A DNA stretch of 48,256 bases, from NCBI RefSeq assembly GCF_002150735.1, contig NZ_MUKA01000225.1:1-48256 (forward strand), written 5' to 3'. Both the position numbers and the translations under genes were made by a program. The notes beneath the pieces were generated by a model. It was not told the origin of the DNA, ran no database searches, and was given only the letters and a program-made list of their open reading frames with translations. This DNA comes from Streptomyces africanus (GTDB lineage Bacteria > Actinomycetota > Actinomycetes > Streptomycetales > Streptomycetaceae). This document shows, piece by piece, positions 1 to 8,492 of this stretch. How positions within the stretch are numbered: position 1 is the stretch's first letter; every line of letters starts with the position of its first letter.

Positions 1-539
1 CGCTCGGCGGGCAGATCGCGCGGGCGGCCGTGCTGCTGGACCACTCCCCCTTCCTCTCCCTCACCCTGGTCTCGTCCGGCCCGGCGGAGATCTCCGTCTC
101 CCAGCAGCAGCGCGTGAAGCTGCTGCGGGACGCGCTCGCCATGCGGTCGATGGAGGAGGTGTGGGAGGCCATCCAGGCGATGGGACCGCCGGAGGAGGTC
201 GGCGGACCGGCTCGCGGCCTCGGCGACGCGGAGCAGTTGCGCCGCCGCTGGCTGGGCCACAGCCCCGCCCAACTTCTCGCGACCGGACGCCAGTTGTGCA
301 CCGAGCCGGACCGTGTCGACGAACTCGCCGCCGTACCGTTGCCGTTCCACGTCCTGTCGGGCGCGCACGACGACACCTGGCCGGTGGCGATCCTCGACGA
401 CATGGCCGTACGGCTGAACGCGCACCGCACGGTCGTCGCGGGAGCCGAGCACTCCCCGAACGCCGACCAGCCCCTGCCGACCGCCCATGCCCTCGCCGAC
501 TTCTGGGACAGACTCCCCCGGGACACCCGCCCGGCCTAG
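1..539 (+). CDS. alpha/beta hydrolase, 5'-truncated by the window edge
   Basis: The reading frame (codons from position 3) is open from the window edge to TAG at 537-539, so the true start lies upstream. The first visible residues, LGGQIARAA, are what follows the nucleophile Ser in a GHSLGGQ-type elbow, so the catalytic Ser is probably just outside the window. An acidic residue in LSGAHDDTWP and a His in GAEHSPNADQP fit the rest of an alpha/beta hydrolase triad, and the cap region lies between. Substrate unknown. It converges with the NYN-domain gene, whose stop is only 14 bp away. The GTG at 30 is unlikely to be the real start because the family core begins upstream. Confidence 0.75.
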   Translation, partial: LGGQIARAAVLLDHSPFLSLTLVSSGPAEISVSQQQRVKLLRDALAMRSMEEVWEAIQAMGPPEEVGGPARGLGDAEQLRRRWLGHSPAQLLATGRQLCTEPDRVDELAAVPLPFHVLSGAHDDTWPVAILDDMAVRLNAHRTVVAGAEHSPNADQPLPTAHALADFWDRLPRDTRPA

Positions 540-566
540 TTCTGCGTCTGGCCTAGTACTGCGTCT
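533..566. repeat. 17-bp tandem direct repeat at the ends of two convergent genes
   Basis: Positions 533-549 and 550-566 are the same 17 bases (GGCCTAGTWCTGCGTCT) with one mismatch. The left copy carries the stop codon of the hydrolase gene. The right copy carries the stop codon of the NYN-domain gene read on the other strand. Confidence 0.9.
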
Positions 567-1470
567 GAAGGTGCTCCCAGAAGCCGTCCCGCAGTGCGCG
601 CCGCAGGTCCGCCTGACCGCGCAGCGAGTACTGCAACAGGCCCTCCGCCTCCACGAGCAGGTCCTGGTCCACCGAGCCGGGCAGGTAGGGGTGGCCGGGC
701 AGCAGCTCGACCAGCGTGTCCCGGCCGCGGGCCGCCAGCCACTTCGCCGCGATCTGCGCGCCCACGAACCGCACGTCCTCACGGGTGGGCCGGCCCGCGG
801 CCGCCTCGTAGACGGGGGCCGTGCGGCGGGAGACGTAGGGCTTGAAGAAGTCGAGGTCGAAGGTGCGCTGACTGTCGACCTCCCACAGGAGGGGCTCCGC
901 CTGGTTGCGGCCCTCGGGCGCCTCGATGCCCCAGAGGTGGACGCGGGCGCCGTACCCCTGGGCCGCCTCCACCGCCGACACCAGGTCCTCGTCGCCGCCG
1001 AGCAGGGCCGCGTCGCTGATGGCGCGGTGCCGGGCGAGGGACTCCAGGTCGCTGCGGATGAGCGAGTCGACGCCCTTCTGCTGGTTGTTGGAGTTCAGGT
1101 TGCCCAGGCGCACCTTGACGTCCGGCAGTTCCGCGATGCTCTGCTGCTCCGCCGTGTGGATGCGGCGGCGGGCGCCGTCGTACCAGTAGACCCGCAGCAG
1201 GCGGCTGTCCGCGAAGATCGTGCGGGCCGTGTCGATGAGCGCGTCGATGAGGCCCTCGGCGTCGAGATCGAAGGCCCGGCGGTCCTCCGTACCCGCGACG
1301 AGACGTCCAGCGGCCGCGTACAGGTACCCGGCATCGACGAAGATCGCATGGGTCGAGGGTGTCTTCGCCACCTCGGCGAGCATGCGCTGGAGCAGCTCGT
1401 TGGTGCGGTCGATGCGGGCGCTCAGGGCCGCGAGGTCGTCGTTCATCACCTCCATTGTCCCGGCGGTCAC
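553..1470 (-). CDS. NYN (PIN-like) domain protein, LabA/DUF88 type
   Basis: 305 aa. Residues about 10-35 form a short helical N-terminus. An NYN fold follows, with the expected acidic residues: IFVDAGYLY near residue 46, KGVDSLIRSDL near 135, and LLGGDEDLVSAV near 160. The family is predicted to have metal-dependent RNase activity. The C-terminal 100 residues look like a helical regulatory segment (FWEHLQ near the end). The start is uncertain: GTG 1470, ATG 1455 and ATG 1446 are in frame and none has a well-spaced ribosome binding site. It is transcribed away from the 50-aa gene, with a shared A+T-rich intergenic region at about 1500-1560. Function in Streptomyces unknown. Confidence 0.75.
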   Translation of the reverse strand: MTAGTMEVMNDDLAALSARIDRTNELLQRMLAEVAKTPSTHAIFVDAGYLYAAAGRLVAGTEDRRAFDLDAEGLIDALIDTARTIFADSRLLRVYWYDGARRRIHTAEQQSIAELPDVKVRLGNLNSNNQQKGVDSLIRSDLESLARHRAISDAALLGGDEDLVSAVEAAQGYGARVHLWGIEAPEGRNQAEPLLWEVDSQRTFDLDFFKPYVSRRTAPVYEAAAGRPTREDVRFVGAQIAAKWLAARGRDTLVELLPGHPYLPGSVDQDLLVEAEGLLQYSLRGQADLRRALRDGFWEHLQTQY

Positions 1471-1674
1471 GCTGCGAACACAACCGGTCCCGGTCGGTCC
1501 CGTAACGACAGCCTTACGGCTCAGTAATTAGCCGGTCGAAAAATTTCCTTAGCGTAGGGAATGTTTCAGCCGCCCTGTGCGGTTGACCCATATGGAACAC
1601 CGGGCACCGCTGCCTCGTGGGCCGACCACCGAGTAGTTCTCCTCAGGAGGATGACCAGACGAAGGGAGAAGCCC

Positions 1675-1827
1675 TTGCGCTTCGAAATCATGCACCTCGA
1701 CGACGTCGACGGCACGCCCGTGGACACGACCGTCGTGGACGCCGCCTCCGTCAACCGCATCGTTCAGCAGGCCGCCGCCACAGGGCAGCGCCTCTGGATC
1801 CGCCCGGCCGGGACCACGGCCTCATAA
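1675..1827 (+). CDS. small conserved hypothetical protein (50 aa), TTG start
   Basis: The frame is open from 1561. The best start is the TTG at 1675, preceded by GAAGGGAGAA (1661-1670) at a normal distance, giving MRFEIMHLDDVDGTPVD at the N-terminus. The ATG at 1651 sits immediately against an AGGAGG with no spacing, so it is less likely. Proteins of this size and sequence occur widely in Streptomyces with no assigned function. It is acidic with a C-terminal GQRLWIRPAG segment and no membrane segment. A strong terminator follows at 1852-1883. Confidence 0.7.
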   Translation: MRFEIMHLDDVDGTPVDTTVVDAASVNRIVQQAAATGQRLWIRPAGTTAS

Positions 1828-1851
1828 CGCGCGCCGCTCTCCCACACTTCG

Positions 1852-1883
1852 AGCCCCCGCACGGCATCGGCCGTGCGGGGGCT
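1852..1883 (+). terminator. intrinsic terminator after the 50-aa gene
   Basis: A perfect 14-bp stem (AGCCCCCGCACGGC / GCCGTGCGGGGGCT) with a 4-nt loop is followed by TTGCTGTTG. It separates the small gene from the protease-hydrolase gene. Confidence 0.85.
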
Positions 1884-1961
1884 TTGCTGTTGCGGACCTC
1901 CGTGGCGGGGGGCGTACTGGCTCAGGGGGACGGCGAGAGCGAGAACAGGACGGTGGACGGC

Positions 1962-4058
1962 ATGTCCGTGACGGGCCGGTCGAACGAGGAACTGCACGAG
2001 CGGGCCACAGCCGAAGCCGCGCGGCGATACGAGGACTCCGCCGCGGAGCGCGAGCGGGTCGAGGGCCGGATCGCGGCCGGTGTGCGGTTCCCGGACAGCC
2101 CGGACGCGCTCGCCGTGCGCGCCGACCGGATCCTCGACCGGGGCGGTCTGTCGCCCTCGGCGGTGGTGGCGGACATCCGCGGCGAGGCCATGGACCTGCC
2201 CCAGGCCCACGAACGCATCATCGACCTGTCGAACGAGCTCCAGGCCTGGAGCTTCCTGCCGCGCGGGGTCAGGGCCGGAGCCACGGTCGCCCGGATCACC
2301 CTGCGCCGCGACGGCCGCGAGCTTCCGCACGGCACCGGCTTCCTGGTCTCGCCGCGGCTGCTGATGACCAACCACCACGTACTGCCCGACGAGGGCTTCG
2401 CCCGCCAGTGCTTCGCGGAGTTCAACGCGCAGGTCACGATCGACAACGTGCCCGACGCCGCCGTCCGCATGGAGCTCGACCCCGGGACCTTCTTCGCCGC
2501 GGACCAGCGGCTGGACTTCGCCCTCGTGGCGGTCACGCCCACCCAGGACGGCCGCCCGCCGGGCGAGGTCTTCGGCTGGAACCGGCTCAGCGTGCAGCAG
2601 GGCAAGGTGGTGCTCGGCGAGAAGGTGAACATCATCGGTCACCCGGACGGGCGCCTCAAGGAAATCGTTCTGCGCGACAACGCGGTGCTGGTGCGCCTCG
2701 ACGACTTCGTCCAGTACCGGACCGACACCCGCCCCGGAAACTCGGGCTCCCCCGTCTACAACGACCAGTGGGAGGTCGTCGCCCTGCACCACAGCGGCGT
2801 ACCGAAGAAGGACGACCAGGGGCGCGTGCTGCGGAAGGACGGCCGGCCCTGGAGTCAGGGCGACGGCGACGACGCGATCGACTGGGTCGCCAACGAGGGC
2901 GTCCGCATCAGCTCGATCCTGAAGCATCTGGCGCAGCTGGACCTCGACCCCGGGCACCGCGCACTGCTGGCCGAGATGGGCCCGGACTCCGGCCTGGACC
3001 AGAGCACGGCAGCTCTCGCACCCCAGCCGGTGAGAAGCACGCCGGGCGTACCCGGCGTCACGGCCCCGTCGGTCCCGGACGCCCCCGTGAGGGTGGCCAT
3101 GACCGAGAGCGAGACCCGGACGCCCGGGGCCCCGGGCCCCAAGAAGGGACGCCCGGCCCGCAGTACCGCCTTCGGCGGCCGTCGGCACCTGGTCTTCCTG
3201 CACGGCAGGGACCAGCAGGGCAAGGTGCCCGAGGACCTCCGCCGGGAGTGGACGTCCGGCCTGAACCGGGGCCTCACGCTCGCGGCACTGCCCACGGTCG
3301 ACCCCGAGGACGTGTGGTTCCCGTTCTACGGCACGAGACTGGCCGACCTCGTGAGCGGCCGGGAGAGCACGGCACAGCCCGTCGGACTAGACGAGGTGAG
3401 CGCCGCCGCTGCCGCCGAGGTCTTCGCCGCCGAATCGCCCACCGGCTCCTATGAGCAGCTGCTCTACGAGGCCGCCGCCCGGGCCGGCATGCCCCAGAAC
3501 GGGCCGGCGGCCACGGAGGGCTTCGGGGCGGGGCTGGTCGGCGCGCTGCACCGGCCGCTGAGCTGGCTCGCCGCCCGGTCCGACCTGGACGAGTGGACCA
3601 TCGCCACGTTCCTGCGGGACGTCGACCTGTATCTCGGCGACGGTGCCGTGCGGCAGGCCGTCCTGGACAGCGTCCTGGAGACGATGCCCGCCACCGGCGA
3701 ACTGGTGCTGGTCACGCACAGCCTGGGCACGGTCGTCGGCGTGGACCTCCTGACCCGGCTCCCGGCGGGACTCGACCCCGTCCTGCTGGTCACCGCGGGC
3801 AGTCCGCTCGGGCTGGACGGCGTCAACGAGCGGCTCCTCGCCCACGGCCCGCACCGGCCGCCGAAGGTCCGCGACTGGGTCAACGTCTGGTGCCCCACCG
3901 ACGCGGTCGCCGTCGGCTGCCCCCTGGAGGACGAGCGGTGGGGCAAGCTCACCCAGCTGGCCGTCCAGAACGGCCGGGATCGCGTGCACAAGATCGATGA
4001 GTACCTCGCCCACCCGGGACCGGCCAGGGAGATCGGTACCGTCCTCACCCGCCCCTGA
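1962..4058 (+). CDS. trypsin-like serine protease fused to alpha/beta hydrolase
   Basis: About 698 aa from ATG 1962; starts further upstream (GTG 1953) are also possible because no ribosome binding site is clear. Residues 1-95 are a charged helical region. A trypsin-like domain follows, with His in NHHV (138/139), Asp185 in RLDFAL and Ser261 in PGNSGSPVYN. A Pro/Ala-rich linker (about 350-400) leads to an alpha/beta hydrolase domain starting RHLVFLHGRD, with nucleophile Ser587 in VTHSLGT, Asp647 in PTDAVAV and His676 in RVHKID. Both active sites look intact. There is no signal peptide, so it is probably cytosolic. Trypsin-like modules joined to other effector enzymes occur in bacterial conflict systems, but no sensor NTPase is encoded next to it. 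Substrates unknown. Confidence 0.8.
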   Translation: MSVTGRSNEELHERATAEAARRYEDSAAERERVEGRIAAGVRFPDSPDALAVRADRILDRGGLSPSAVVADIRGEAMDLPQAHERIIDLSNELQAWSFLPRGVRAGATVARITLRRDGRELPHGTGFLVSPRLLMTNHHVLPDEGFARQCFAEFNAQVTIDNVPDAAVRMELDPGTFFAADQRLDFALVAVTPTQDGRPPGEVFGWNRLSVQQGKVVLGEKVNIIGHPDGRLKEIVLRDNAVLVRLDDFVQYRTDTRPGNSGSPVYNDQWEVVALHHSGVPKKDDQGRVLRKDGRPWSQGDGDDAIDWVANEGVRISSILKHLAQLDLDPGHRALLAEMGPDSGLDQSTAALAPQPVRSTPGVPGVTAPSVPDAPVRVAMTESETRTPGAPGPKKGRPARSTAFGGRRHLVFLHGRDQQGKVPEDLRREWTSGLNRGLTLAALPTVDPEDVWFPFYGTRLADLVSGRESTAQPVGLDEVSAAAAAEVFAAESPTGSYEQLLYEAAARAGMPQNGPAATEGFGAGLVGALHRPLSWLAARSDLDEWTIATFLRDVDLYLGDGAVRQAVLDSVLETMPATGELVLVTHSLGTVVGVDLLTRLPAGLDPVLLVTAGSPLGLDGVNERLLAHGPHRPPKVRDWVNVWCPTDAVAVGCPLEDERWGKLTQLAVQNGRDRVHKIDEYLAHPGPAREIGTVLTRP

Positions 4059-4070
4059 CGCGGCGGTGCT

Positions 4071-4676
4071 TCAGCTCCCCTGGATCACCTGCGTGACCCC
4101 GTTGATGATCTGCTGCACGGCGATCGCGGACAGCATCATGCCCGCGAGCCGCGTCACCAGGACCACACCGCCGTCCTTGATGATCCGGATGATCACCAGT
4201 GAGTAGCGCATCACCAGCCACAGCACGACGTGGATGGCGAGGATCGCCGTCCACACGGAGACCTGCGTGGCGACGCTGTGGGCCTTCTGCACGGCGAGGA
4301 TGACCGACACGATCGCCCCGGGCCCGGCCAGCAGCGGCATGCCCAGCGGCACGAGGGCGACGTTGACGTCCTTGGTCTGCTTGGGCTCGTCCGTCTTGCC
4401 GGTCAGCAGGTCGAGCGCGATCAGCAGGAGCAGCAGCCCGCCCGCGATCATCAGCGCGGGAACGGACACGTGCAGGTAGTTCAGGATCTGATGCCCGAGG
4501 AGCCCGAACACGGTGATCACACCACCGGCGACACAGACGGCCTGGAAGGCCATCCGCTTCTGCACCTTGCCGGGCCGTCCGGCGGTGAGCGCAAGGAAGA
4601 TCGGGGTGATCCCGGGAGGATCCATGATGACGAAGAGGGTCAGAAACAGGGAGCCGAAAACGGCGAGGTCGAACAT
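4071..4676 (-). CDS. MarC family integral membrane protein
   Basis: 201 aa with about six hydrophobic segments. The N-terminal LFLTLFVIMDPPGITPIFL with its conserved DPPG is the hallmark of the MarC/UPF0056 family, and a second family motif, PLGMPLLAGPGAI, lies near residue 115. MarC proteins are inner-membrane proteins of uncertain role; the original multiple-antibiotic-resistance assignment was not upheld. It lies downstream of the PHP gene in the same direction, separated by 188 bp containing a palindromic element. Confidence 0.9.
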   Translation of the reverse strand: MFDLAVFGSLFLTLFVIMDPPGITPIFLALTAGRPGKVQKRMAFQAVCVAGGVITVFGLLGHQILNYLHVSVPALMIAGGLLLLLIALDLLTGKTDEPKQTKDVNVALVPLGMPLLAGPGAIVSVILAVQKAHSVATQVSVWTAILAIHVVLWLVMRYSLVIIRIIKDGGVVLVTRLAGMMLSAIAVQQIINGVTQVIQGS

Positions 4677-4777
4677 GAGAGTGATGGCCTTGCGGGGTGG
4701 GTGAAAGAACGCGGCGGACAGCGCAGCGACGTATCGCTACCGCTACCGCTGTGGGCAGACGTTCCGCTGGGGGTCCC

Positions 4778-4804
4778 CCCAGGCCCTTAAGGCACTGGGG
4801 GAGG
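4778..4804. repeat. dispersed TTAA-centred palindromic element, copy 1
   Basis: CCCAGGCCCTTAAGGCACTG followed by GGGGAGG. These 27 bp are the exact reverse complement of 22016-22042. The core folds as an 8-10 bp stem around a TTAA-containing loop and could terminate transcription. It lies between the stop of the PHP gene and the start of marC. Confidence 0.85.
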
Positions 4805-4864
4805 AACGGGTGGGCACAGCCAGCAACGCCGGGTGCCTTCAAACGGACTTACGGAACAGAAACC

Positions 4865-5722
4865 TCAGACCCCGCCGGCCCCGGGCACCGGAAACGCCCC
4901 GAAGGCCCGCCGCGTGATCTCCCCGTACACCTCGGGATCCGTCGTGTACTCCCCGAGCACGCACGTCTTCCGGCTGCCGTGATAGTCGCTGGACCCGGTC
5001 ACAAGGAGCCCCAGCTCCTTCGCCAGCCCCCGCAGCCGCGCACGCGTGTCCGTGTCGTGGTCCATGTGGTCGACCTCGATGCCGTCCAGCCCGGCCGCGG
5101 CCATCTCGGCGATCGCGGCCTCCGGCACCGTACGCCCCCGCTTGCTCGCCCCGGGGTGCGCGAACACCGCGACCCCGCCCGCGCCCTTGATCAGCCGGAT
5201 CGCCTCGAAGGGGTCGGTCTCGTGCTTCTCCACGAAGGCCCGGCCGCCGTCGGCCAGCCAGTCCTCGGTGAAGGCGTCATCGATGGTCGGCACGACACCC
5301 AGCTCGACGAGCGCGGTCGCCACGTGCGGACGCCCGACGGACCCGTCACCGGCGATCCGCGCCACCTGCTCCCAGGTCACGGGCACGCCCAGCTCCTGAA
5401 GCTTGACGATCATGCCCTGCGCCCGGGGCACCCGGTCGTCGCGGACCAGCTCGCGCTCGGCGAGCAGCGCCGGCTCCTCTGCGTCGAAGAGGTACGCCAG
5501 CATGTGCATGCTGATGCCGTCGAGCCGGCAGGAGAGCTCGGCGCCGGTGACCAGAGTGAGCCCCTCGGGCATCGCGGCGATCGCCTCGGCGTGGCCGCGG
5601 GTGGTGTCGTGATCGGTCAGCGCGACGACGTCCAGCCCGGTGGCTGCGGCCTTCCGCACCAGCTCGGCGGGAGCGTCCGTACCGTCGGAAGCGGTGGAGT
5701 GGGTGTGCAGATCGATACGCAC
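4865..5722 (-). CDS. PHP domain phosphoesterase (RnaAM/YciV-like)
   Basis: 285 aa from GTG 5722, chosen because GGAG lies 8 nt upstream and the protein then begins MRIDLHTHSTASDG; GTG 5740 would add six residues. All PHP metal motifs are present in order: DLHTHS, LTDHD, GAELS, GRPHVA, FAHPG, DHMDHD and SSDYHG. The size and arrangement match the family that includes E. coli YciV (RnaAM) and nucleotide 3',5'-bisphosphate phosphatases, so a nucleotidase or 5'-3' exoribonuclease role is likely. DUF6758 is upstream, and marC follows downstream. Confidence 0.85.
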   Translation of the reverse strand: MRIDLHTHSTASDGTDAPAELVRKAAATGLDVVALTDHDTTRGHAEAIAAMPEGLTLVTGAELSCRLDGISMHMLAYLFDAEEPALLAERELVRDDRVPRAQGMIVKLQELGVPVTWEQVARIAGDGSVGRPHVATALVELGVVPTIDDAFTEDWLADGGRAFVEKHETDPFEAIRLIKGAGGVAVFAHPGASKRGRTVPEAAIAEMAAAGLDGIEVDHMDHDTDTRARLRGLAKELGLLVTGSSDYHGSRKTCVLGEYTTDPEVYGEITRRAFGAFPVPGAGGV

Positions 5723-5852
5723 GACGCGGACTCCAGACACGGACGGGACGAGCAGGGCTGCACCAGGATAACCGCATTTTCGACAGCCCCTGTCACACCT
5801 GAACCCCCCAAGCGCCCCCTACACCCGCACAATCGAAGCCCCCCGCCCCGGG

Positions 5853-6494
5853 CTATGACTGGAGCAATCGCGGCGACAGAGCCCCGCACGGCACCAGCTC
5901 CACCTCCGCGCCGGCCTCCCGCAGATCCGCCAGCACCAGCTCGTCGTACATCAACAACCCCGACTGCTCCGGCCACACGACCGCCCACAGCCACATCCCG
6001 AGCGCCTCGCCGGCGAAGACCGCACGATCGTCCGGCGCACCGGACACATGCCACAGCGGCGTCGGACGCCCGGCGGCGAGCACCTTCGCCTGCGCCGGCT
6101 TCCCGACGTCGATGTACGGCCCCGGGTCCGGACCCTCCATGCCCGCGTACCGCGCACCGAGTCCGACGCCGAGCTCCTCCGCCACCAGGATCAGCTCCCC
6201 CATCCCGCCGAGCGGCCCGGGCCCCGTGCAGGCCACGGCCGTGGCGCGGCCGCCCGTGCGGTCGTCCCCCGCGCAGGCGACACCCGTGAACAGCCAGCCG
6301 ACCGGCAGCGGCCAGGGCATCCACACCGGCACCTGGGTGCGGTGCACCACGACGTTGAGGGCGTCGACGCTGGGCGGTATCACGGGCTGCACCGGATGGA
6401 CGGTGCCGTGCACATCGCACTGCCACGAGTCGGAGAAGAGGCCGGGAGCCCTGACCCGGCCACCGCACTTCGGGCAACTGGGTTCGCCCCTCAT
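5853..6494 (-). CDS. DUF6758 family protein with N-terminal zinc ribbon
   Basis: 213 aa. The N-terminus MRGEPSCPKCGGRVRAPG carries a CxxC, with a further Cys near residue 26 (WQCDVHG), as in a zinc ribbon. The rest is a compact domain rich in Gly, Pro and Trp (VPVWMPWPLPVGWLFTG) conserved in Streptomyces as DUF6758, without assigned function. It is 130 bp upstream of the PHP gene and may be co-transcribed with it. It is divergent from the MFS gene. Confidence 0.75.
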   Translation of the reverse strand: MRGEPSCPKCGGRVRAPGLFSDSWQCDVHGTVHPVQPVIPPSVDALNVVVHRTQVPVWMPWPLPVGWLFTGVACAGDDRTGGRATAVACTGPGPLGGMGELILVAEELGVGLGARYAGMEGPDPGPYIDVGKPAQAKVLAAGRPTPLWHVSGAPDDRAVFAGEALGMWLWAVVWPEQSGLLMYDELVLADLREAGAEVELVPCGALSPRLLQS

Positions 6495-6581
6495 AGGGCC
6501 CCACGGTCCTACCCGCGCCCCGTCGCGTCAAGGACGATCACCCAACCGGACGGAACCCTTCACTCCCACACTGGGTGCCCC

Positions 6582-6611
6582 TTGCATTAATTAGCCTAGC
6601 TAACTTAGTAT
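6582..6611 (+). promoter_or_regulatory. MFS gene promoter with palindromic operator in the spacer
   Basis: An A+T-rich island. A -35-like TTGCAT (6582-6587) and a -10-like TAGTAT (6606-6611) are 18 bp apart. The palindrome TTAGCCTAGCTAA (6591-6603) fills the spacer, the usual position for a repressor site. No regulator gene is adjacent, so a repressor acting from elsewhere, for example MarR-type, is inferred. Confidence 0.6.
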
Positions 6612-6653
6612 GTGTATATACCAACTACTTCCGTTCGGGAAAGGGAGCAAGCA

Positions 6654-7877
6654 ATGGACCCCTTCGACGCCGGAGCGGGCGGCCTCCTGAAGCAGCCCAA
6701 GTCCGTGTGGGCGACCGCCGGGGCGTCGGTCGTCGCCTTCATGGGCATCGGACTCGTCGACCCGATCCTGCCGTCCATCGCCCAGGGTCTGCACGCCACG
6801 GCCAGCCAGGTCTCCCTGCTCTTCACCTCGTACTTCCTCATCACGGCCGTCGCGATGCTGGTGACGGGCTTCGTCTCCAGCCGGATCGGCGGCCGGAAGA
6901 CGCTGCTGCTCGGCCTCGCGTTCGTCGTGGTGTTCGCCGGGCTCGCGGGCACCTCCGGATCCGTCGGCGAACTGGTCGGCTTCCGGGCCGGCTGGGGTCT
7001 CGGCAACGCGCTGTTCGTCTCGACGGCCCTCGCGGTCATCGTCGGCGCGGCGGCCGGCGGAAGCGCGGCGGCGATCCTGCTGTACGAGTCGGCCCTCGGC
7101 CTCGGCATGGCGTGCGGTCCGCTGCTGGGCGCCCTGCTCGGCGACGCCAGCTGGCGCTACCCGTTCTTCGGCACGGCGTTCCTGATGGCGGTCGGTTTCC
7201 TGTGCATCGCCGTGTTCCTGAAGGAGCAGCCGAAGCCGGCGCGCAAGACCTCGCTCCTGGACCCGGTCAAGGCCCTCGGCCACGGCGGCCTCGCCTCGGC
7301 GGCGGTCTCGGCGTTCTTCTACAACTACACGTTCTTCACCGTGCTGGCCTTCACCCCGTTCGTGCTGAACATGAGCCCGTACCGGTCGGGGGCGGTGTTC
7401 TTCGCCTGGGGCGTGCTGCTCGCCGTCTTCTCGGTGATCGTGGCGCCGCGGCTGCAGAAGCGGTTCGGCTCGCTGAAGGTGCTCGGCGGTTCGCTGGTGC
7501 TGCTCGCGGCCGACGTGCTCGTGCTCGGCTACGGCTCCCACACCACGGCCGTCGTCTGCACGATCCTGTCCGGCGCCTTCATCGGCGTGAACAACACCGT
7601 CTACACCGAGCTGGCCCTCGGCGTCTCGGACGCGCCCCGGCCGGTGGCGAGCGCGGGCTACAACTTCGTGCGCTGGTTCGCGGCGGCCGCCGCCCCGTAC
7701 TTCGCGCCGAAGATCGAGGAGTGGACCGACCTGCACATCCCGTTCGTGGTGGCGGCGGTCACCGCGGTCGTGGGCGCGCTCGTGGTCGTCGTACGGCGTA
7801 AGGCGCTCACGCACGAAGCCGAGGAACTGGAGCCGAAGCACGCCACCGAGGACGGTGTCGCCGTCTTCGCCAACTGA
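6654..7877 (+). CDS. MFS efflux transporter
   Basis: 407 aa from ATG 6654, with AAGGGAG about 7 nt upstream. Twelve hydrophobic segments are visible. The N-terminal half carries the drug:H+ antiporter style motifs GIGLVDPILPSIA in helix 1 and VSSRIGGRKTLLLG in loop 2-3, followed by a central cytoplasmic loop (EQPKPARKTS). It probably exports a small molecule; the substrate cannot be read from sequence. A promoter with a palindromic operator precedes it, which suggests inducible expression. Confidence 0.85.
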   Translation: MDPFDAGAGGLLKQPKSVWATAGASVVAFMGIGLVDPILPSIAQGLHATASQVSLLFTSYFLITAVAMLVTGFVSSRIGGRKTLLLGLAFVVVFAGLAGTSGSVGELVGFRAGWGLGNALFVSTALAVIVGAAAGGSAAAILLYESALGLGMACGPLLGALLGDASWRYPFFGTAFLMAVGFLCIAVFLKEQPKPARKTSLLDPVKALGHGGLASAAVSAFFYNYTFFTVLAFTPFVLNMSPYRSGAVFFAWGVLLAVFSVIVAPRLQKRFGSLKVLGGSLVLLAADVLVLGYGSHTTAVVCTILSGAFIGVNNTVYTELALGVSDAPRPVASAGYNFVRWFAAAAAPYFAPKIEEWTDLHIPFVVAAVTAVVGALVVVVRRKALTHEAEELEPKHATEDGVAVFAN

Positions 7878-7907
7878 CGCCTCACGACCAGGGGTTGGTG
7901 AGCTTCC

Positions 7908-8492
7908 TCACTCCAGCGGGACGGACTTCCGGGACGGATCCCGGAGGTCCGTCCCCTGGTTCAGCCACCTCTCCTGGAGCGCCTGGGCACCGTGCACGCG
8001 CTTCCAGGCGGCCTCGTTCGGCGTCATCGGCAGCAGCGGCAGGAACCGCACGGGGTCGAGGGGCTCGTCGAGCTCCAGGTCCTCGACCAGGCCGCCCGGC
8101 TCGGCGACAAGAACCGAGGTGAAGGGGGCGCCGGGCCACAGCGGCTCACCGACGTCGAGCGAGGCCCCCGGGGCCACGACCAGGCCCTCCACCTGCGGAG
8201 ACGCGGCGAGTACGGCGAGCGGGCGGAGCACCTTGTCGGTGTCGGCCAGCCCGGCGCGCACCGAGAGGACCAGCTCGGCGCGCGGCCCCTTGACCGGGTC
8301 GGCGACCACCGCCGTGGGCTCCGTCATGGGCTGCGCGGACATACCGAGCGTGGCGTAGCGGACGATCTCTCCCTCCTGGAAGCGGAGCACCTCGATGCGG
8401 TCCGTGCCCAGGAAGGTGACCGCCGCGCGCCCGTCCGGTTCGCCCAGCGCGCTGCGCAACCGGGCCTCGACCAGAGGAAGAACATTTGCCAT
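7908..8492 (-). CDS. suppressor of fused (SUFU) domain protein
   Basis: 194 aa starting MANVLPLVEARLRSALG. The sequence matches the bacterial SUFU-domain proteins conserved in Streptomyces, with LGMSAQPMTEPTA, RAELVLSVRAGL and the C-terminal LPMTPNEAAWKRVHG as landmarks. In bacteria SUFU domains often act as immunity or general protein-interaction modules; the role of this stand-alone copy is unknown. A -10-like TATGCT (8504-8499, minus strand) lies 6 nt before the ATG and there is no ribosome binding site, so the mRNA is probably leaderless. Convergent with the MFS gene. Confidence 0.8.
   Translation of the reverse strand: MANVLPLVEARLRSALGEPDGRAAVTFLGTDRIEVLRFQEGEIVRYATLGMSAQPMTEPTAVVADPVKGPRAELVLSVRAGLADTDKVLRPLAVLAASPQVEGLVVAPGASLDVGEPLWPGAPFTSVLVAEPGGLVEDLELDEPLDPVRFLPLLPMTPNEAAWKRVHGAQALQERWLNQGTDLRDPSRKSVPLE

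Noticed and set aside
6605..7108. Minus-strand frame opposite the start of the MFS gene
   Set aside because: Antisense shadow with Arg/Pro/Ala/Thr-rich composition and no ribosome binding site.
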